Shown here piece after piece: positions 60,934-64,000 of a DNA stretch of 64,000 nucleotides. Position 1 is the first letter of the stretch; each line of letters starts with the position of its first letter. Source of the DNA: Streptomyces glaucescens (GTDB lineage Bacteria > Actinomycetota > Actinomycetes > Streptomycetales > Streptomycetaceae); assembly GCF_000761215.1 (NCBI RefSeq), contig NZ_CP009438.1:5225501-5289500 (forward strand). The letters run 5' to 3'. Position numbers and translations under genes: made by a program. The notes below the pieces were generated by a model. That model made no database searches. It saw only the letters and a list, made by a program, of their open reading frames with translations, and was not told the origin of the DNA.

Positions 60934-61314
60934 ATGCGAATCGGCGAGCTGGCCGCACGGGCCGGGACCACGACGCGGACGCTGCGGTACTACGAGACGC
61001 GGGGGCTGCTGCCCGCGCGGCGCGACGGCAACGGGCACCGGACGTACGACGAGTCCGATCTGACGCTGCTCCGGCAGATCAGGACGTTGCAGGACTTCGG
61101 GTTCGACCTGGAGGAGACGCGGCCGTTCGTGGAGTGCCTGCGGGCCGGGCATCCGGAGGGCGACGTGTGCCCGGCCTCGCTCGCGGTCTACCGGCGCAAG
61201 CTGGACGAGCTGGACGCGCTGATCGGCGAGTTGCAGGCGGTGCGGGCGAAGATCGGCGTGCGGCTGGCGCTGGCCGAGGATCCGATGTGCGAACTGGGAG
61301 GGCAGGGGCTGTGA
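60934..61314 (+). CDS. MerR family regulator, Cys-containing
   Basis: The 126-aa MerR protein has the winged HTH (MRIGELAARAGTTTRTLRYY, residues 1-20) and a dimerisation helix (residues 80-112). Cysteines are at 68, 79 and 119, positions compatible with redox or metal sensing, as in SoxR or MerR. It overlaps the thioredoxin gene by 4 nt (GTGA), so a thiol-stress response is likely. The promoter has the 19-bp spacer and dyad it would bind itself. No Shine-Dalgarno is present before the ATG. Confidence 0.9.
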   Translation: MRIGELAARAGTTTRTLRYYETRGLLPARRDGNGHRTYDESDLTLLRQIRTLQDFGFDLEETRPFVECLRAGHPEGDVCPASLAVYRRKLDELDALIGELQAVRAKIGVRLALAEDPMCELGGQGL

Positions 61315-61643
61315 TCAGAGCGGCTGGAGTGGCCGAGGTGACGGACGCGGACTTCGCCACCGAGGTGATCGGGGCGGAGCTGCCGGTGCTGGTGGAGTTC
61401 ACCGCCGACTGGTGCCCGCCGTGCCGGCAGATGGGGCCGGTGCTCAGCGCGGTGGCCGCGCAGGAGGCGGACCGGCTGAAGGTGGTGCAGCTGGACGTGG
61501 ACACCAACCCGGACACCACCAACGCGTACAAGGTGCTGTCCATGCCGACCTTCATGGTCTTCCGGGACGGCGAGCCGGTGAAGTCGATGGTGGGGGCGCG
61601 GCCGAAGCGGCGGCTGCTGGAGGAGATCTCCGAAGTGCTCTGA
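61311..61643 (+). CDS. Thioredoxin
   Basis: The 110-aa protein is a single thioredoxin domain with the active site WCPPC (Cys35, Cys38), LVEFTADWC before it, and the cis-Pro loop SMPTFMVFRDG. The CPPC motif differs from the usual CGPC and should change the redox potential. The GTG start overlaps the MerR stop, so the reductant and its regulator are made together. A strong terminator (61683-61722) closes the operon. Confidence 0.92.
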   Translation: MIRAAGVAEVTDADFATEVIGAELPVLVEFTADWCPPCRQMGPVLSAVAAQEADRLKVVQLDVDTNPDTTNAYKVLSMPTFMVFRDGEPVKSMVGARPKRRLLEEISEVL

Positions 61644-61682
61644 GCCGGGCGGGCGGGACCCGCCGCCCACCGCGCCACAAAA

Positions 61683-61722
61683 AGAGAAATCCCCCGGGCA
61701 ATTGCGCCCGGGGGATTTCTCT
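61683..61722. terminator. Strong terminator after the merR-trx operon
   Basis: A perfect 17-bp stem, AGAGAAATCCCCCGGGC (61683-61699) and GCCCGGGGGATTTCTCT (61706-61722), with loop AATTGC. It is preceded by an A-run and the stem ends are A/T-rich, so it should act in both directions. Confidence 0.85.
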
Positions 61723-61739
61723 GCGTATATTCAATGGTT

Positions 61740-61764
61740 CGCGACTTCGCATAACGAGGTCGCG
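61740..61764 (+). promoter_or_regulatory. Stem-loop in the leader of the HelD-like gene
   Basis: CGCGACTTCG (61740-61749) and CGAGGTCGCG (61755-61764) pair with one G-T, loop CATAA. It lies 41 nt before the HelD start in an AT-rich stretch (GCGTATATTCAATGG) that probably contains the promoter. It does not match the rifamycin-associated element that I remember for helR. Confidence 0.5.
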
Positions 61765-61805
61765 GAGAAGTTCAGTGAGCACAGTATATCCGGGCGGGAG
61801 CGGAA

Positions 61806-64000
61806 TTGTCAAACTCCGATTTTCCAGACGTCGAAATGCGTCAGGAGCAGGAATTCATCGACGAGCTCTACGCGCGCGTCGACATCCTCCGCGGCGAGGC
61901 CGAGTCCTCCGTGACGGACGCTCTCTCCCAGGGCGACAAGCCGATGCAGGCCCGGCTGGAGCGGGACATCCTGGTCGCCGAGCGGTCCGGGCTGCTCGCC
62001 GCGCTGAACGCGGTGGACGGCTCCCTCTGCTTCGGCCGCATCGACCTGGCCTCCGGCGTACGCCACCACATCGGCCGGATCGGGCTGCGGGCCGACGACG
62101 CCGAGCGCACACCGATCCTCATCGACTGGCGCGCGGACGTCGCCCGGCCCTTCTACCTGGCCACCGGCCACACCCCGATGGGCCTGCGCCGCCGCCGGCA
62201 CATCTCCACCGAGGGACGGACGGTCACCGCCCTGCACGACGAGTTCCTCGACGTCGGCGACCGGGAACGGACCGGCCACGAGGACCCCAGTGGCGACGCC
62301 GTGCTGCTCGCCGCGCTGAACTCCGCGCGCACCGGCCGGATGACCGACATCGTGCAGACCATCCAGGCCGAGCAGGACGAGATCATCCGGGCCCCGCACC
62401 GCGGAGTGCTCGTGGTGGAGGGCGGCCCGGGCACCGGCAAGACGGCCGTCGCCCTGCACCGCGCCGCCTACCTCCTCTACGAGCACCGGGAGCTGCTCGC
62501 CAAGCGCGCCGTGCTGATCGTCGGCCCCAACCCGGCCTTTCTCGGCTACATCGGCGAGGTGCTGCCCTCCCTCGGCGAGACCGGTGTGCTGCTGGCGACC
62601 GTGGGCGAGCTGTACCCGGGGGTGAGGGCCACGGCCACCGACTCCCCGGAGGCCGCCGCGGTCAAGGGCCGCGCCGAGATGGCCGACGTGCTCGCCGCCG
62701 TCGTACGCGACCGGCAGGCACTGCCCGACCCGGTCATCGCGATCGAACACGACCGCGAGGTCCTGATGCTGGACGACGGACTGGTCAGCGTGGCCCGGGA
62801 GCGCACCCGGGCCACCAGGCTGCCGCACAACGCGGCCCGCGAGCACTTCGAGGGGCACATCCTCAACACCCTCACCGAGCTGTACGCCGAGCGCATCGGC
62901 ACGGACCCCTACGACGGCTCCAGCCTGCTGGACCCCGCCGACATCACCCAGATCCGCGACGACCTCGCCGAGAACCCCGAGGTGTGGTCCGCGATCGACC
63001 GGCTGTGGCCGGTGCTCACCCCGCAGCGGCTGGTCGCCGACTTCCTCGCCGGCCCCGAGGGATACCTCCCCGACGAGGACGCCGCCGCGATCCGCCGCCC
63101 GGTCACCCGGGCCTGGACGGTCGCGGACGTGCCGCTGCTGGACGAGGCGGCGGAGCTGCTGGGCGAGGACGACCGGGCCGCGCGGGCGCGCGCCGAGCGG
63201 GAGCGCGAGACGCAGATCGCGTACGCGCAGGGCGTACTCGACGTGTCGTTCGCCTCGCGGACGTACGAGTTCGAGGACAAGGAGGAGGACGACCCGGAGG
63301 CCTCCGAGGTGCTGTCCGCGCACGACATCATCGACGCCGAGCGGTTCGCCGAGCGGCACGAGGAGGACGACCACCGCAGCGCCGCCGAGCGCGCCGCCGC
63401 CGACCGGACCTGGGCGTTCGGCCACATCATCGTCGACGAGGCGCAGGAGCTGTCGCCGATGGCGTGGCGGCTGCTGATGCGGCGCAGCCCGACCCGCTCG
63501 ATGACGCTGGTCGGCGACCCGGCGCAGACCGCGGAGGCGGCCGGTGTCGGCTCCTGGGAGAAGATCCTCCAGCCGTACGTCGAGGACCGCTGGGAGCACA
63601 CCAGGCTCGGCGTCAACTACCGCACCCCCGCCGAGATCATGGACCTGGCGGCCGCCGTCGTCCGCGCCGGGAACCCGGACTTCGCACCGCCGAGTTCGGT
63701 GCGGTCGACGGGCGTACGGCCCTGGGTGCGGGCCACCGACGACCTGCCCGGCGCGGTCGGGCGGGCCGTCGCCGAACTCACCCCGGCGGAGGGCCGGCTC
63801 GCCGTCATCGCCCCGCGCGACCTGCACCGGAGCCTGGCCGCCCGCCTGGACGGGGTGACGGCCGGCGCCGAACCCGACCTGACGCGGACCGTCGTCCTGC
63901 TCGACCCGCGCCAGGCCAAGGGCCTGGAGTTCGACTCCGTCCTGGTCGTCGAACCCGCCCGGTACGGCACCAGCGACCTCTACGTCGCCCTCACCCGCGC
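61806..64000 (+). CDS. HelD-family UvrD-like ATPase acting on RNA polymerase (3' end outside window)
   Basis: The open frame runs from the TTG at 61806 (GGGAG at 61796-61800) past the end of the window: 731 codons so far. An ATG at 61836 is an alternative without a ribosome site. An N-terminal coiled-coil arm (residues 10-70) is followed by a superfamily 1 helicase core: Walker A GGPGTGKT at 206-213, VDEAQELSP (Walker B, Asp544-Glu545), GDPAQTAEA and NYRTPAEI, with VLLDPRQAKGLEFDSVLV and YVALTRA at the edge. This is the HelD type, which removes stalled or drug-bound RNA polymerase from DNA. It is not the LPGRL-starting HelR form as I recall it. Confidence 0.9.
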   Translation, partial: MSNSDFPDVEMRQEQEFIDELYARVDILRGEAESSVTDALSQGDKPMQARLERDILVAERSGLLAALNAVDGSLCFGRIDLASGVRHHIGRIGLRADDAERTPILIDWRADVARPFYLATGHTPMGLRRRRHISTEGRTVTALHDEFLDVGDRERTGHEDPSGDAVLLAALNSARTGRMTDIVQTIQAEQDEIIRAPHRGVLVVEGGPGTGKTAVALHRAAYLLYEHRELLAKRAVLIVGPNPAFLGYIGEVLPSLGETGVLLATVGELYPGVRATATDSPEAAAVKGRAEMADVLAAVVRDRQALPDPVIAIEHDREVLMLDDGLVSVARERTRATRLPHNAAREHFEGHILNTLTELYAERIGTDPYDGSSLLDPADITQIRDDLAENPEVWSAIDRLWPVLTPQRLVADFLAGPEGYLPDEDAAAIRRPVTRAWTVADVPLLDEAAELLGEDDRAARARAERERETQIAYAQGVLDVSFASRTYEFEDKEEDDPEASEVLSAHDIIDAERFAERHEEDDHRSAAERAAADRTWAFGHIIVDEAQELSPMAWRLLMRRSPTRSMTLVGDPAQTAEAAGVGSWEKILQPYVEDRWEHTRLGVNYRTPAEIMDLAAAVVRAGNPDFAPPSSVRSTGVRPWVRATDDLPGAVGRAVAELTPAEGRLAVIAPRDLHRSLAARLDGVTAGAEPDLTRTVVLLDPRQAKGLEFDSVLVVEPARYGTSDLYVALTR

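Noticed and set aside
61809-63827. 672-codon minus-strand frame opposite the HelD-like gene
   Set aside because: The plus strand shows complete helicase motifs in the matching frame; the minus frame has only Gly/Val/Arg-rich shadow composition.

Overview
The window is a GC-rich (about 72%) actinobacterial chromosome segment and almost certainly Streptomyces. Codon third positions are strongly G/C, GTG and TTG starts are common, and gaps between genes are short. The gene content and order match, as I remember it, the S. coelicolor core-chromosome stretch around SCO5370-SCO5439: ATP synthase, chiC-chiR-chiS, nucS, filP-scy, mce, the thiolase, meaB, absC, icmA, pyk, ackA-pta, pfkA and dctA. I saw no tRNA, rRNA, IS element, prophage or CRISPR array, and no clear foreign island. 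This is conserved core with several poorly described small operons inside it.

Layout. 1-5.5 kb: the distal F1 part of the ATP synthase operon (end of atpH, then atpA, atpG, atpD, atpC) and a DUF2550 membrane protein. 5.5-9.3 kb: secreted chitinase ChiC with its two-component system ChiS/ChiR and the classic 12-bp direct-repeat promoter. 9.4-13.1 kb: two small membrane proteins, a PduO-type cobalamin adenosyltransferase, and an ABC exporter divergent from a TetR regulator. 13.2-18.9 kb: 3-hydroxybutyryl-CoA dehydrogenase, a STAS protein, a membrane-anchored P-loop protein with a long Pro/Ser/Thr tail, the NucS mismatch endonuclease and a SCO5389-family protein. 19-24.6 kb: a luciferase-like oxidoreductase, a small Cys/His protein, and two tandem paralogous ABC ATPase/permease pairs. 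24.7-29.8 kb: the coiled-coil cytoskeletal proteins FilP and Scy. 30-32.8 kb: methylmalonyl-CoA epimerase, acetyl-CoA acetyltransferase and MeaB. 33-36.4 kb: a PepSY lipoprotein-like protein divergent from an OmpR-type two-component system, then the MarR regulator AbsC. 36.4-38.5 kb: three consecutive AIM24 paralogues. 38.8-42.6 kb: two DUF3817 proteins, a thiamine-binding-like protein, an SRPBCC-DUF4166-TetR operon with twin operators, and a MarR. 42.7-46.3 kb: isobutyryl-CoA mutase large subunit IcmA under a 24-bp palindrome, a TetR, and a thioredoxin-TPR protein. 46.3-49.6 kb: a 623-bp structured gene-free region, then DUF6230, DUF6114 and a low-complexity exported protein. 49.7-55.9 kb: pyruvate kinase, acetate kinase, phosphotransacetylase and phosphofructokinase. 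55.9-60.8 kb: an XRE regulator, a CitA/CitB-type two-component system and DctA. 60.9-64 kb: a MerR-thioredoxin operon and the start of a HelD-family ATPase that runs off the end of the window.

Functional themes. Central energy and carbon flow are represented by ATP synthase, pfkA, pyk, pta-ackA and dctA. B12-dependent acyl-CoA chemistry is spread over four loci: the adenosyltransferase makes the cofactor, MeaB chaperones the mutase, Mce epimerises methylmalonyl-CoA, and IcmA isomerises isobutyryl- and butyryl-CoA, with the thiolase and hydroxyacyl-CoA dehydrogenase next to it in metabolism. Many regulators appear to be leaderless, with a good -10 box 6-9 nt before the start codon and no Shine-Dalgarno sequence. 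Several carry convincing inverted-repeat operators. The least understood parts, and the best places to look for something new, are the DUF6230/DUF6114 locus with its paired TTACT-AGTAA palindromes, the AIM24 triplet, the Arg-Walker-A membrane ATPase, the SRPBCC-DUF4166-TetR operon, and a possible small gene fitting exactly between filP and scy.
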